Positions 7,598 through 16,907 of a DNA stretch of 58,303 nucleotides are shown in pieces; the stretch's first letter is position 1; each line of letters opens with the position of its first letter. Source of the DNA: NC2004 sp050874905 (GTDB taxonomy: Bacteria; Bacillota; Clostridia; Lachnospirales; Lachnospiraceae); assembly GCA_050874905.1 (NCBI GenBank), contig JBNMLP010000018.1, positions 1 to 58,303 on the forward strand, written 5' to 3'. The notes under the pieces were generated by a model that saw nothing but the letters and a program-made list of their open reading frames with translations, did no database searches and had not been told where the DNA came from. The position numbers and the translations under genes are program-made.

Positions 7598-9463
7598 ATG
7601 ATGTCTTATTGGGAACAGAATATAGAGGGGATCAAGGTCTGCCAGAAATCGCTGGCAAGATTATTGGAACCCTATAAGGATATGGATACCAGTGCCGAAG
7701 TGTCTGAGATCATGGCAAAGGATCAGACGCCGGCGCTGGTGCTTCATGTAAATGGAAAAGATCATGTGATGAACAGCCGTTTTCGTCCGGTGGGGGAAGC
7801 AGAAAGCTATGCCTCGCAGTTTGATGAGATCAAGGACAAATCCGTCGTGATGTTTTTTGGCTTTGGCAATGGCACATTTCCAAAAGCCATTTATAAGCGG
7901 GGATCCCGCGATCTGGTGTTTTATGTTTTTTATGAGCCTTGTCTGGCTTCTTTTATTTATACGATGCACCATCATGATCTGACGGAGCTGTTTGGCACAC
8001 TAAAGACACATATTTATGTGGAAGGTGTGAATGCAGATGGAATGGGAGCACTGCTCCCGGATATCATTGACTGGGCCAATATGCCGCTTGCAAAGATGCT
8101 GTATCTTCCAAAGTATCGGGAGCTGTATCCGGAAAGCTATAAGCATTTTGCGCATATTATCGAAGATAATTTTAATCGGCTGCACATGGCGAAAAATACT
8201 ACCAGTGCCTTTGCCAAAAAGTTTATGGAAAATGTTATCCTGCATATGCGTTATGCCTTTGAAGCAACCTCGGGAAATGCGTTTGTGGGTGCTTTTCCGA
8301 AAAAACTTCCGGCTATTTTGGTATCAGCAGGCCCGTCTCTTTCCAAAAATATAGAATTGTTAAAACAGGCGAAGGGACATGCTTTTATTCTTTCCGTAGA
8401 TACGGCACTTCGTAAGCTGTTGGCTGAAGGAGTGGAACCGGATGCTGTGATCGGTGTAGATGCCAACAAGTGGGCGGCATATGACGAAGCTTATATTCCT
8501 CATTATGAGCGCATGATGTGGATCGCGGAAACCATCTGTAATCATGCGATTATGCGTTATGTGAAAAGTTATCGTAATGTCATGCTGGACAGCGGGGATC
8601 AGATCAACAACGATATTTACAAAAAAGCCGGATGCGAGCTGCCGTCCCTTCCGACAGGAGGCTCGGTTGCCAATACGGCCTTTGCACTGCTAGAGCTATG
8701 GGGCTTTGAAACGGTGATCTTAGTAGGGCAGGATCTGGCACTTACCGGAAACCGCCGCTATTCCGATACGGACACAGATGCAGAAAAGGAAGCACAGGAG
8801 AAGGGGTATAACATCATTCCGGTTGAAGGCTATTATGGCGATACGGTGAAGACGAGAGATGATTACCTCACTTATTTAAAATGGTTTGAATCGGAGATTG
8901 CGATCACGGATTGTAAGCATGTGATCAATGCAACCGAGGGTGGGGCAATGATCCATGGAGCCACGAATATGCCGCTTCAGGAGGCATTGGAACAATACGC
9001 AAAAGAAAGCTATGATATCCGTGCTATTATTGATCAGGTGCCGCGCACGTTAACGGAAACGGATAAGGATGAATTAGAAAAACGTTTGCTGGATTTTCCA
9101 AAACGGGCTTCTTATTTTATCCGTATGTTTAAGGAAGGCAGGGATTTAACCGAGCGTGGGATCACGCTTTTGAACCGGGGACAGGCAGAGGGAAAAGAAT
9201 TTTCAGAACTGCAAAAACGGTTAGGGGAGATTGATGCCGCAGTATCTAACGAGCTGGAATTTGTTTTGATCTGTAACCGGGCCTCTGATGTAGATCGAAA
9301 GATTGCAAGAGAGCTTACCGTAAAAGAGGATGCGGACGAATCAGCGGAGGATGTGCTTAACAGTATGCATGAGTTATATGAGGCATTTTTAGAGGCTGCA
9401 AAGGATATGAAAGAGTATGCAGACTTGATGGTCAAGCAGTTTGAATTGGAAGGACGGAGATAA
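7598..9463 (+). CDS. Motility accessory factor (Maf/DUF115) family flagellin glycosyltransferase
   Basis: A 621-residue cytoplasmic protein. The central DUF115 (MAF_flag10, MptE-like) domain, about residues 190-460, shows the family blocks FPKKLPAILVSAGPSLSKNIELLK, LSVDTALRKLLAEGVEPDAVIGVDA, LPTGGSVANTAFALLELWGFETVILVGQDLAL and INATEGGAMIHGA. The N-terminal 190 residues form the nucleotide-binding-like domain of Maf proteins, and the C-terminus is helical. Maf enzymes transfer nonulosonic acids (pseudaminic or legionaminic type) to flagellin Ser/Thr. The neighbouring CMP-sugar synthetase would supply the donor. It shares a transcript with the 83-residue gene 11 bases upstream. Confidence 0.85.
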   Translation: MMSYWEQNIEGIKVCQKSLARLLEPYKDMDTSAEVSEIMAKDQTPALVLHVNGKDHVMNSRFRPVGEAESYASQFDEIKDKSVVMFFGFGNGTFPKAIYKRGSRDLVFYVFYEPCLASFIYTMHHHDLTELFGTLKTHIYVEGVNADGMGALLPDIIDWANMPLAKMLYLPKYRELYPESYKHFAHIIEDNFNRLHMAKNTTSAFAKKFMENVILHMRYAFEATSGNAFVGAFPKKLPAILVSAGPSLSKNIELLKQAKGHAFILSVDTALRKLLAEGVEPDAVIGVDANKWAAYDEAYIPHYERMMWIAETICNHAIMRYVKSYRNVMLDSGDQINNDIYKKAGCELPSLPTGGSVANTAFALLELWGFETVILVGQDLALTGNRRYSDTDTDAEKEAQEKGYNIIPVEGYYGDTVKTRDDYLTYLKWFESEIAITDCKHVINATEGGAMIHGATNMPLQEALEQYAKESYDIRAIIDQVPRTLTETDKDELEKRLLDFPKRASYFIRMFKEGRDLTERGITLLNRGQAEGKEFSELQKRLGEIDAAVSNELEFVLICNRASDVDRKIARELTVKEDADESAEDVLNSMHELYEAFLEAAKDMKEYADLMVKQFELEGRR

Positions 9464-9464
9464 T

Positions 9465-10472
9465 ATGGAAGTATGTGCCATTATTCCGGCAAGGAGCGGT
9501 TCCAAAAGTGTACCGCATAAAAATATCAGACAGATGGCAGGCAGACCGATGCTTGCCTATTCGATCGAGCATGCATTGAAATCAGAAAAGATCAACCGTG
9601 TCATTGTAAGTACGGACAGTGAACAGTATGCGGGAATTGCCCGGTCGTATGGTGCGGAGGTACCGTTTCTCCGGCCGGAAGAATATGCTACGGACACAGC
9701 ACTGGATTATGATGTGTTTTTGCATGCGCTTACGTGGCTTCGTGAAAAGGAGGGGTATGAGCCGGATCTTGTGGTACAGCTCCGTCCGACCTATCCGATC
9801 CGGATGATTTCTGATCTGGACGCTATGATCGACCAGTTATGGGAACAGAGGGAAGCGGATTCCATCCGTTCCATCGCCCCGGCAAAGGAGATTCCATATA
9901 AGATGTGGACACTTGGGGAGGAGGGTGTGATCCATCCGTTTGTGACATCGATCAAAGAGTGTTATAATATGCCAAGACAGCAGCTTCCGAAAGTATACTA
10001 TCAGAATGCCTGTATTGATATTTTTCGTCCGAGATGTCTTTTTCAATATCATTCGATGACGGGACGCAATATCTTAGGATATGTCATGAAAAAGAATTAT
10101 GATATTGATACAGAGGAAGAGTTCTTGCGCGCGGAACGGTATCTTAAGATGATGCAGGGTGGCCAGAGGTTTGTGTTTGATATTGATGGTGTGATCGCAC
10201 AGTTCGATCCGGATCTTCGTTATGAAGAAGCAAGACCGAACGAGCCGATGATCCGGGTGATCCGAAAGCTTTATGAAGCAGGCAATACGATCGTATTACA
10301 TACCGCACGTGGTTATGTGACGGGGATCGATTGGGAGGAAGCTACCAAAAAACAGCTGGCTGCATTTGACTGTCCGTATCACGAATTACATTTTGGAAAG
10401 CCGAATGCGGATTATTATATCGATGATAAGATGCTGGATATGAACGAGCTGTTACAGATATTTGCAGAATAA
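9465..10472 (+). CDS. Acylneuraminate-type cytidylyltransferase fused to a HAD phosphatase
   Basis: A 335-residue bifunctional enzyme. Residues 1-220 are an acylneuraminate/KDO cytidylyltransferase: the nucleotide-binding IIPARSGSKSVPHKNI at the N-terminus, then STDSEQYAGIARSYGAEVPFLRPEEYATD and VQLRPTYP. Residues about 225-335 are a HAD phosphatase: FDIDGVIAQFDPDL (the DxD nucleophile motif), LHTARG (the Thr motif) and KPNADYYIDDKM (the Lys and acidic motifs). Activation of a nonulosonic acid to the CMP-sugar, with prior dephosphorylation, is the likely role. A TTG at 9441 is in frame inside maf. The ATG at 9465, one base after the maf stop, is preferred. The NeuB/PseI-type synthase is not in the window. 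Confidence 0.85.
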   Translation: MEVCAIIPARSGSKSVPHKNIRQMAGRPMLAYSIEHALKSEKINRVIVSTDSEQYAGIARSYGAEVPFLRPEEYATDTALDYDVFLHALTWLREKEGYEPDLVVQLRPTYPIRMISDLDAMIDQLWEQREADSIRSIAPAKEIPYKMWTLGEEGVIHPFVTSIKECYNMPRQQLPKVYYQNACIDIFRPRCLFQYHSMTGRNILGYVMKKNYDIDTEEEFLRAERYLKMMQGGQRFVFDIDGVIAQFDPDLRYEEARPNEPMIRVIRKLYEAGNTIVLHTARGYVTGIDWEEATKKQLAAFDCPYHELHFGKPNADYYIDDKMLDMNELLQIFAE

Positions 10473-10486
10473 GAAGGAGACTTTGG

Positions 10487-12154
10487 ATGGAACAAATGCC
10501 GGCATTACGAAAAATAAGAGAATTTTATAAAAGCAACCGGTCACTGCTGGGACTTTCCAAGCAGGTGATCGACTGTGCCAGAATACAGGATTACGAAGGG
10601 GTCAATCAGGAATATAAGGAACTGGTGCGGCGGCTGAATGGCTGGATGACGATGAGTGCAGAATGTGCGGATCAATTTCAGGGACAGCTCTATTTCCCGG
10701 ATGTCACTACCATTTCGATCACGTTAGAACAGCTTATGGTTGCGCAGCAGAGCCATGATTATGTGCTGCTGGCAGATTATCTGGAACTGAGTTTAAATCC
10801 GTTGTTTGAAAAAGTGTTTGAGAGCCTGCGTTCCATTTTACCAAATCCGGATTTGGGATTACAGGAAAACATTCCGATTCCGGATGATTGTGCCGGAGTA
10901 AGGGAGGATCTAAAAAAAGCATTTCCGTATGAATTGGAAGAAACCAATTCCGGGCATGCAACTGTAAAGCTGAAGGATGAGGATGGATTTTATTATCTGC
11001 ACAGTAATGTGGATCCGGTGTGCGAAGCAAAGGCACTTGTAGCACGTTATCTCTCCCCGGAAAAAGATCACTATCTCGTTTACGGGATCGGACTGGGGTA
11101 TCATGTGAGGGAACTGCTTTCTTCCGGCGGATACCTTAAAGTTACGGTATACGAGAGTGATCTTCGTATGATCCGGACAGCACTTGCCTATCATGATTTC
11201 CGGGAGGATCTTTTGAAAGGAAGACTTCGTATTGTTTATGATCCGGAGCTTTTCCTGTTTTCAGAGGCCGCCAATTGTGAGGAAAATGCCGGAATTTTGA
11301 TCCACGCTCCTTCCATTAGAAATTGCAGACATCAGGAAAATCAGAATGCCTGTAAGCTGTTTTTTGCACAGGAGAGTGCATTGAAACGGTGTGAAAACCA
11401 GATGATCACCAATTTCTATCAGAATGTCAAAAACTGCAAAGGATATATTACGGAGCTGGAAGGAAAATTCAAGGATAAAACGGTCGTGATCGTGGCAGCA
11501 GGTCCATCCCTGCTTACCAATATTGAACTACTCAGGGAAAAACCGGACGATGTTGTTGTACTGGCAGTCAGTACCGTATATCGGAAGCTGTTAGGACTTG
11601 GTATCCGTCCGGACTTTGTCATCCATCTGGATGCACAGGCGAAGACATACAGCCATTTAAGAGGGATCGAGGAAACGGCACCGCTTTTCGTTGCTGCGAC
11701 TGCTTATGAAGGCTGTGCACGATGTTACCGCGGTAGCTCATATCTGATCTGTCAGGAGGGGTATGATCTTTCCGAACAGTATGCAAAAAAACATTCTTAT
11801 CCGCTTTTTGAAACCGGAGGTTCTGTGGCGACGCTGGCACTTTCTGTTGCTGTTTCTCTCCAGGCGAAAAAGGTTATTATGGTGGGACTGGATCTTGCTT
11901 ATACAGGGGGACTTGCTCATGCCAAAGGTGTTTCCGGGCAGATTCCACTGGATTTAAAGAAAGCTATCCGGATACCGGGATATCACGGAGGTGAGGTCGA
12001 ATCCTCTGTCATCTTTGAAGGATTGATCCGCTGGTTTAATTCTTATCTCACACGCCATGGAGATAGAACATGCGAGGTGATCAATGCAACTGAAGGAGGC
12101 GCAATGATCCGTGAAATGAAACAAATGCCATTAAAAGATGCACTTTTTACATAA
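10487..12154 (+). CDS. Second Maf/DUF115 family protein
   Basis: A 555-residue, divergent relative of the product of 7598-9463. The DUF115 blocks are present at about residues 320-540: KDKTVVIVAAGPSLLTNIELLREK, LAVSTVYRKLLGLGIRPDFVIHLDAQ, FETGGSVATLALSVAVSLQAKKVIMVGLDLAYTGG and INATEGGAMIREMKQMPLKDAL. The N-terminal 300 residues are poorly similar to the first copy. It probably glycosylates a second site or a second filament protein, or adds a further sugar. The start is ATG after AAGGAGA, 15 bases behind the cytidylyltransferase. It is the last gene before a terminator. Confidence 0.82.
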   Translation: MEQMPALRKIREFYKSNRSLLGLSKQVIDCARIQDYEGVNQEYKELVRRLNGWMTMSAECADQFQGQLYFPDVTTISITLEQLMVAQQSHDYVLLADYLELSLNPLFEKVFESLRSILPNPDLGLQENIPIPDDCAGVREDLKKAFPYELEETNSGHATVKLKDEDGFYYLHSNVDPVCEAKALVARYLSPEKDHYLVYGIGLGYHVRELLSSGGYLKVTVYESDLRMIRTALAYHDFREDLLKGRLRIVYDPELFLFSEAANCEENAGILIHAPSIRNCRHQENQNACKLFFAQESALKRCENQMITNFYQNVKNCKGYITELEGKFKDKTVVIVAAGPSLLTNIELLREKPDDVVVLAVSTVYRKLLGLGIRPDFVIHLDAQAKTYSHLRGIEETAPLFVAATAYEGCARCYRGSSYLICQEGYDLSEQYAKKHSYPLFETGGSVATLALSVAVSLQAKKVIMVGLDLAYTGGLAHAKGVSGQIPLDLKKAIRIPGYHGGEVESSVIFEGLIRWFNSYLTRHGDRTCEVINATEGGAMIREMKQMPLKDALFT

Positions 12155-12168
12155 CCTATAAAAAAATG

Positions 12169-12199
12169 CCAACACTATGTTAGTAGTGTTGGTTTTTTT
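12169..12199 (+). terminator. Rho-independent terminator closing the Maf operon
   Basis: A perfect 9-bp stem (12169-12177 with 12184-12192), 6-base loop, and seven T residues. It ends the transcript that starts at the sigma-28 promoter near 7271-7298. Confidence 0.92.
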
Positions 12200-12254
12200 A
12201 TGAAAATGAAAAGGCAGAAGGTTTCTTGATGCAGTGGAAAGGATGGCGCAGGTG

Positions 12255-13604
12255 ATGAAGCAGGATAATACAAAGAAAATGACAGAAAAAAAGATCGGAC
12301 CACTCCTGCTTTCCTTTGCGTTTTGGTCGGTGCTTTGTGCGTTGTTGCTTTCTGCTCTGAATAATATAGATAGCTTTTTTGCAAAGGAGATCGGAGGAAA
12401 TGCGATTGAAGCGGTGGGCGTTGTATTTACGGTTCATGCCATGCTGCAGACGCTTGGATATTTTATCGGGCTGGGCGCTGCCAGTCTGATCTCGAAGGAG
12501 CTGGGAAAAAAGGAGGGGGATGCGGCACCATATTTTGCTGCGGCGTATGGATTACTTTTGGTATGCTCCGTGCTGGTTACCGTGTTTGGAAATGTTTTTA
12601 TAAATCCTATCCTGTCACTTCTTGGAACCAAACCGGAGGCATACGATGAGGCACATCTTTTACTGCGCTATTTTTTCTTTGGAAGTTTCTTTGTGATCGG
12701 AGCATATACCTGTCTTAATCTGATCCGTGCACTGGGGAAAATGCGTCTGCTTCTGTTTCTCGTTTTTACAGGTTTGGCAGTTAATGTGGGGTGTCATATG
12801 TTATTTGTGCGCCGTCTCCATTTAGGTGTACACGGAATCGGTATGGCGGTGCTGGCGGGATATATCGTGTTAAGCATCCTTTGTGCTTTGGTGCTTGCTG
12901 CCAATAAAACATCCAGTTTGAGAAAACAAATGCTGATTAAGAATTGGAAGCAGAACTGGAAAAGAGAAAGTGCGCGGGTATTGCTTGTCATGAAAAATGG
13001 AATTCCTTCTCTGGTACGGCAGGGGGCATTAACCGGCTCGATCGCTGTTTTAAACCGCATGGCAGCCGCCGGAGAGGAGCAGATGCTTTCTGCTATGGCA
13101 GTCAGCCAGAAGATCCTGCTTTTTGTAAGCTCGTTAAGCATCGGGATCAGTCAGGCAATGCAGCCGCTTGTGGGATGCAATTTGGGAGCGGGCAAAAAAG
13201 AGCGGGTAAAACAAACCTTCCTGTCCGCAGTCATTTCCGGCACCCTGCTGATGGTTTTGCTGGTACCGTTTCTCTATGTTTTCGCGCCTTCTATTACAAG
13301 CTGGTTTTTGGGACAGGAGGATGCAGGAAATTTATGTGTACGGCTGCTTCGCATCCAGTGTTTTGCCCTCCCGTTTCTGATGCTTTCAGGAGCTGCCAAT
13401 ATGCTGTATCAGGCGAGTGTCAGACCATTTTCTGCCAGCGTGATCGCGGCATTACGGCAGGCAATCTTATTATTTCCCGTGCTGTTTTTATTACACCATA
13501 TCATACCGGAGAAAACGTTGTTTTATGCGCAGCCGATCGCAGATGGCCTGACCTTTCTTGTGTGTATTCCCTTTAGTATTCACTATTTTAAAAGTGAGGG
13601 GTAA
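12255..13604 (+). CDS. MATE family multidrug/flippase-like transporter
   Basis: About 449 residues with twelve hydrophobic segments and the MATE two-bundle pattern (IGPLLLSFAFWSVLCALLLSALNNIDSFF..., then FIGLGAASLISKELGKKEGD, and in the second half SLSIGISQAMQPLVGCNLGAGKKERVKQ). It exports cationic drugs or organic solutes by Na+ or H+ antiport. Possible starts are ATG at 12243 or 12255; the latter has AAGGA about 11 bases upstream and fits the family N-terminus. It lies directly after a terminator, and no clear promoter is visible in the 50 bases between. Its presence among glycosylation genes may be incidental or may reflect a lipid-linked sugar role. Confidence 0.85.
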   Translation: MKQDNTKKMTEKKIGPLLLSFAFWSVLCALLLSALNNIDSFFAKEIGGNAIEAVGVVFTVHAMLQTLGYFIGLGAASLISKELGKKEGDAAPYFAAAYGLLLVCSVLVTVFGNVFINPILSLLGTKPEAYDEAHLLLRYFFFGSFFVIGAYTCLNLIRALGKMRLLLFLVFTGLAVNVGCHMLFVRRLHLGVHGIGMAVLAGYIVLSILCALVLAANKTSSLRKQMLIKNWKQNWKRESARVLLVMKNGIPSLVRQGALTGSIAVLNRMAAAGEEQMLSAMAVSQKILLFVSSLSIGISQAMQPLVGCNLGAGKKERVKQTFLSAVISGTLLMVLLVPFLYVFAPSITSWFLGQEDAGNLCVRLLRIQCFALPFLMLSGAANMLYQASVRPFSASVIAALRQAILLFPVLFLLHHIIPEKTLFYAQPIADGLTFLVCIPFSIHYFKSEG

Positions 13605-13605
13605 G

Positions 13606-13614
13606 TGGTATAAT
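13606..13614 (+). promoter_or_regulatory. Extended -10 promoter before the TPR/phosphatase-fold gene
   Basis: TGGTATAAT at 13606-13614 is an extended -10 element (TGn-TATAAT). No convincing -35 hexamer lies 17 bases upstream. It lies just after the MATE stop and 62 bases before the next start. Confidence 0.5.
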
Positions 13615-13676
13615 ACTGCATAATAAAAGAAGCGGATTTTGGATGGAGAGTACCACACGAAGATTGGGAGGAGCAC

Positions 13677-15836
13677 ATGAAAGAACAATTACGGCAGGGA
13701 CTTTTGGCATTAGATCAGATAGAATCACTGTATGAGAAGGGACAGATCAACGAGGCGATCGAACAGTTTGTCAAAGAAGAACCAAAGTACGGAAAAAATT
13801 ACCGGTACCGCCTGATGAAGGCAATTTTTTTGCTGGAAGCTGGTATGGTGGATGAGGCAATTGCGCTGCTTGAGGAACGGTATTATCTGCACCAGTTAAA
13901 TTATGATACAAACTTTAATCTCGGTTATTTTTATTTTGTCAAGCAGGAGTATGAAAATGCACTCCGTTATTTTATCCGCGCGAGTTATTGTGCAGAGGAA
14001 ACGGAGGAAGAGAAGATCAAAGCCGCAATGGATTTTGTGGAGCAGATCTGTACGATCGATGCTTCTCTCGTAGAGAAGATCGGAACGTATTCCAAAGAAC
14101 AGGAGCTTGCCCATAAGCGCATCCAGGATCTTTTTCCGATCCGTTCGATGGAATATACCGGTCAGGGGCATGCAGGGAGAAAAAAACGGCAGTTTGTGGA
14201 TGACCGGGGACAGGCAGCCAATACCGGAAACGGAAGTGACAAATATGATGGTTATCGAATGAGTGAAAGCTATATCGGTGGTGCATTTCCGAAAGAAGAG
14301 GGAGTGGCATATTATACCGGAATTTATGACCAGTATTATGAAGAACGGGATGAGGTGCCTGTAACGTATCAGGATACCGGAGCAATGTTTAAAACGGAAA
14401 CGGTTGCAGGGCAGCGGTGTTATGGAAAAGAATTTCAGTATCAGACTCCGACGACAGTTACGGTTCTGGTGATGATTGCCAAAAACAATCAGCCGGTGGG
14501 GGCAGAGTATCAGGAAAAGGGAGCAGACAGCCAATTTGTAACATACAATCATATGTTAAAGAACCGGTTTTATTACTACACATTTTCTGATGTAACAAAG
14601 CTTGCAGTGTACAGCAATGAGCCACTGGTGCTTGGAGAACCGGTTGTCTGGAAAAGAAAAGAGAAGAATCCGAATCTCTTAATGACCATTTTCATAGATG
14701 GTTTAAGCCAGCAGTTCATTGAAAAATACGGGTTAGAACAGTTAATGCCATACACGTACCGCTTTTTTAAAAATGGGATGCGCATGACAAATGCGTTTAG
14801 TAATGGGGAGTGGACATATCCGAGTCTGGCGAGTTATTTTACTTCGCTTCGCACCACAGAGCATGGCATGTATCACAGCAGCTTTTGGAATCGGAATCTG
14901 TGGAAACTTCCAACGGCAACAGAAGTGCTGAAAAAGGAAGGATATTTTTGCAGCCGGTTTGATGGGGACTGGCGTTCTACTCCGGTCTGTGGCTATGCCA
15001 AAGGGATGGCAAGAGAGATCTACCAGCAGGCGGTGCGGACCATGAAGGTGGATGACAATGTGGAGGAAGCGATTGAGCAGTTGGAAGCCTTTCCTCAAAC
15101 TCCACAGTACATATGGCTGGGTATTCCGGATCTTCATGATGCTCCGGATGAATTGGAGATGCGCCTTTCTACCCAGACGACGGTGACTCCCAAAGAACGG
15201 GAGATCAGAAAAACAGATCAGACGAGTGTGCAAAAGACGTTTGATCCGGTGAAGGTAGCACGCTATAAGGCACAGCTAAAACGGGTAGACCGGGTGCTGG
15301 AAACGCTTTACCATTACATTACAGAGCATTACGAAAGAAACGATTATGTGATCAGCCTGATGTCGGATCACGGACAGGGCTTTACGGAGGAACACGCATC
15401 ATACTTTTTGGATGAACACCGCACAAGAGTGCCGATGTATTTTTGCGGATGTGACATTCCTGCCGGAGAAAGTGATGCCTTGATGGAATCCATTGATTTT
15501 TTTCCAACGCTGTTAAAAGCAGCCGGACTGCCGGAGCAGTTAGGAGAAGGACAGGCACTTCGCTTTACCGAACAGGATGGACGTTCCTATGTGATCACGG
15601 AATCCATTCATGAAAAACGATTATATCAGGCAGTGGTTTATGATAAAGAGTATGCTTGTTTTCTGGTGTCCAAGCAGCTTCTTGAAAATGATGAAAGCAT
15701 TGATCTTAAAGATGCTGCGATCCATTTGATCGATCGGAAGACGAAAGTAGATGTTACAGATATCCAAAAAGAGAAATGCAAACAGTATGAAGACATTCTG
15801 TTGACGCACATTTACGAATATATTACAAAACTATAG
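13677..15836 (+). CDS. TPR plus alkaline-phosphatase-superfamily (sulfatase/LtaS-like) protein
   Basis: A 719-residue soluble protein without a signal peptide. Residues about 1-130 are helical TPR-like repeats (YRLMKAIFLLEAGMVDEAIALLEERY; FNLGYFYFVKQEYENALRYFIRASYCA). Residues about 330-690 have the alkaline-phosphatase/sulfatase fold: metal ligand D341 in FIDGL, the WTYPSLASY motif with T380, then SDHGQG (D564, H565) and H581. T380 stands where sulfatases carry the formylglycine Cys/Ser (C-x-P-S-R), so a phosphotransferase or phosphodiesterase is more likely than a sulfatase. With LicC-like and CDP-glycerol transferase genes downstream, it may trim or transfer a phosphodiester-linked group on filament glycans. 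This role is inference. Confidence 0.75.
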   Translation: MKEQLRQGLLALDQIESLYEKGQINEAIEQFVKEEPKYGKNYRYRLMKAIFLLEAGMVDEAIALLEERYYLHQLNYDTNFNLGYFYFVKQEYENALRYFIRASYCAEETEEEKIKAAMDFVEQICTIDASLVEKIGTYSKEQELAHKRIQDLFPIRSMEYTGQGHAGRKKRQFVDDRGQAANTGNGSDKYDGYRMSESYIGGAFPKEEGVAYYTGIYDQYYEERDEVPVTYQDTGAMFKTETVAGQRCYGKEFQYQTPTTVTVLVMIAKNNQPVGAEYQEKGADSQFVTYNHMLKNRFYYYTFSDVTKLAVYSNEPLVLGEPVVWKRKEKNPNLLMTIFIDGLSQQFIEKYGLEQLMPYTYRFFKNGMRMTNAFSNGEWTYPSLASYFTSLRTTEHGMYHSSFWNRNLWKLPTATEVLKKEGYFCSRFDGDWRSTPVCGYAKGMAREIYQQAVRTMKVDDNVEEAIEQLEAFPQTPQYIWLGIPDLHDAPDELEMRLSTQTTVTPKEREIRKTDQTSVQKTFDPVKVARYKAQLKRVDRVLETLYHYITEHYERNDYVISLMSDHGQGFTEEHASYFLDEHRTRVPMYFCGCDIPAGESDALMESIDFFPTLLKAAGLPEQLGEGQALRFTEQDGRSYVITESIHEKRLYQAVVYDKEYACFLVSKQLLENDESIDLKDAAIHLIDRKTKVDVTDIQKEKCKQYEDILLTHIYEYITKL

Positions 15837-15846
15837 GGAGAAGAAT

Positions 15847-16548
15847 ATGAAACAAAAGGTACAGCGTATGATCATACTGGCGGCGGGAAAAGGAACCCGG
15901 CTTTCGCCACTTACGGACGATACTCCAAAGCCACTTGTAAAAGTGCAGGGAATCCCAATGGTGGAACGTCTGCTTGAGGCAGCAAAAAGTGCAGATATTA
16001 AGGAACTGTATCTGGTGACAGGATATAAAGCCGAACAATTTTCCTATCTGACAAAGAAGTATCCGAATCTTACTTTGCTTTATAATAAAGATTATGATAC
16101 TGCGAATAATCTTGGTTCGATTGTCACTGCCAGCGATTATCTGGAAAATTGTTACATAGCGGAAGGGGATCTGGTGCTTTATCGGCCGGAACTTATCACA
16201 CCGGAACAGGCAGAAAGTAATTATCTGGGAAAATATGTTGCGAAGACGGATGACTGGTGTTTTGAAACAAAAGATCAGATCATTACAAGATTAAAGATTG
16301 GTGGGGAGAACTGTTACCATATGTATGGCATTTCCTACTGGACGAGGGAGGACGGACAAAAACTTTCCGCCTGTGCGAAAGAGGCTTACGATAGAGCGGA
16401 TGGGAAAAAACTCTACTGGGACGAGGTGGCACTGAAATTATATCAGGACATGTTTCGGATCAAGGTACGTCCATGTCAGGAGGGTGATGTGATAGAGATC
16501 GATACGTATGAGGAATGGCTTGCGTGTGAGAATGGGCAAGTCCAGTGA
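15847..16548 (+). CDS. LicC-like CTP:phosphocholine (or polyol-phosphate) cytidylyltransferase
   Basis: A 233-residue nucleotidyltransferase. The N-terminal signature (MIILAAGKGTRLSPLTDDTPKPLVKVQG) is that of the sugar/choline nucleotidyltransferase fold. NKDYDTANNLGSIVTA and AEGDLVLYRPEL resemble the LicC choline branch, and the C-terminal YWDEVALKLY...EGDVIEIDTYEEW motif fits the same group. It would make CDP-choline or a related CDP-alcohol as donor for a phosphodiester-linked decoration. It lies 10 bases after the phosphatase-fold gene, so the two are probably co-transcribed. The exact substrate cannot be read from sequence. Confidence 0.78.
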   Translation: MKQKVQRMIILAAGKGTRLSPLTDDTPKPLVKVQGIPMVERLLEAAKSADIKELYLVTGYKAEQFSYLTKKYPNLTLLYNKDYDTANNLGSIVTASDYLENCYIAEGDLVLYRPELITPEQAESNYLGKYVAKTDDWCFETKDQIITRLKIGGENCYHMYGISYWTREDGQKLSACAKEAYDRADGKKLYWDEVALKLYQDMFRIKVRPCQEGDVIEIDTYEEWLACENGQVQ

Positions 16549-16616
16549 TAGAGACCTTATGAAATGCGGTCTGTTGCATATCGGCGATTTAACAGTAGAC
16601 GATATCCGGGCATTTC

Positions 16617-16625
16617 TGGTACAAT
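16617..16625 (+). promoter_or_regulatory. Possible extended -10 promoter before 16670
   Basis: TGGTACAAT (TGn plus TACAAT) at 16617-16625, 45 bases before the next start, with no recognisable -35. The 121-base gap holds nothing else clear. Confidence 0.35.
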
Positions 16626-16669
16626 AAAAAAGATCGTTAGATTCCATTTCATAAAAAGGAGGATGCAGG

Positions 16670-16891
16670 ATGCTCCGTGGTAAAATCAAAAAATTGTTAG
16701 AACAAAAAGAAGCAGAATTAAAAATGAATCTTTCCAACAACTATAAAGATCTCGCACGCGAGGCACTGAATAGCTTTTCCGACACGTTAGAGCAGTGCTT
16801 TTTGGATGGGGAGATAAAGGAAAAGGATTATTTGAAATGGAAAGATAAGGTGAACCAGTATACGATCAGTATGAAGGATTACCACCATTAA
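16670..16891 (+). CDS. Small helical protein, unknown function
   Basis: A 73-residue, Lys/Glu-rich, predicted all-helical protein (MLRGKIKKLLEQKEAELKMNLSNNYKDLAREAL...). It has a strong AAAAGGAGG before the ATG, no signal peptide and no recognised domain. It sits between the LicC-like enzyme and the GT2-CDP-glycerol transferase gene, almost abutting the latter. Real coding is supported by the ribosome site and the tight packing. A flagellar or glycosylation role is only suggested by position. Confidence 0.65.
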   Translation: MLRGKIKKLLEQKEAELKMNLSNNYKDLAREALNSFSDTLEQCFLDGEIKEKDYLKWKDKVNQYTISMKDYHH

Positions 16892-16907
16892 AAGTGTGGA
16901 AGAAAGG

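Noticed and set aside
12944..13576. A 210-codon open frame on the plus strand inside the MATE gene
   Set aside because: It is out of frame with a clearly conserved membrane transporter, has no ribosome site, and its translation is Cys/Arg-rich with no domain. It is a shadow frame.
13896..14552. A 218-codon minus-strand frame opposite the TPR/phosphatase-fold gene
   Set aside because: It is antisense to a well-supported gene, with no ribosome site and low-complexity His/Ile/Phe composition typical of reverse-strand shadows.
16559..16627. A possible 22-residue peptide (ATG AAA TGC ... TAA) in the gap before 16670
   Set aside because: No convincing Shine-Dalgarno, and it overlaps the putative -10; too short to support from one sequence.
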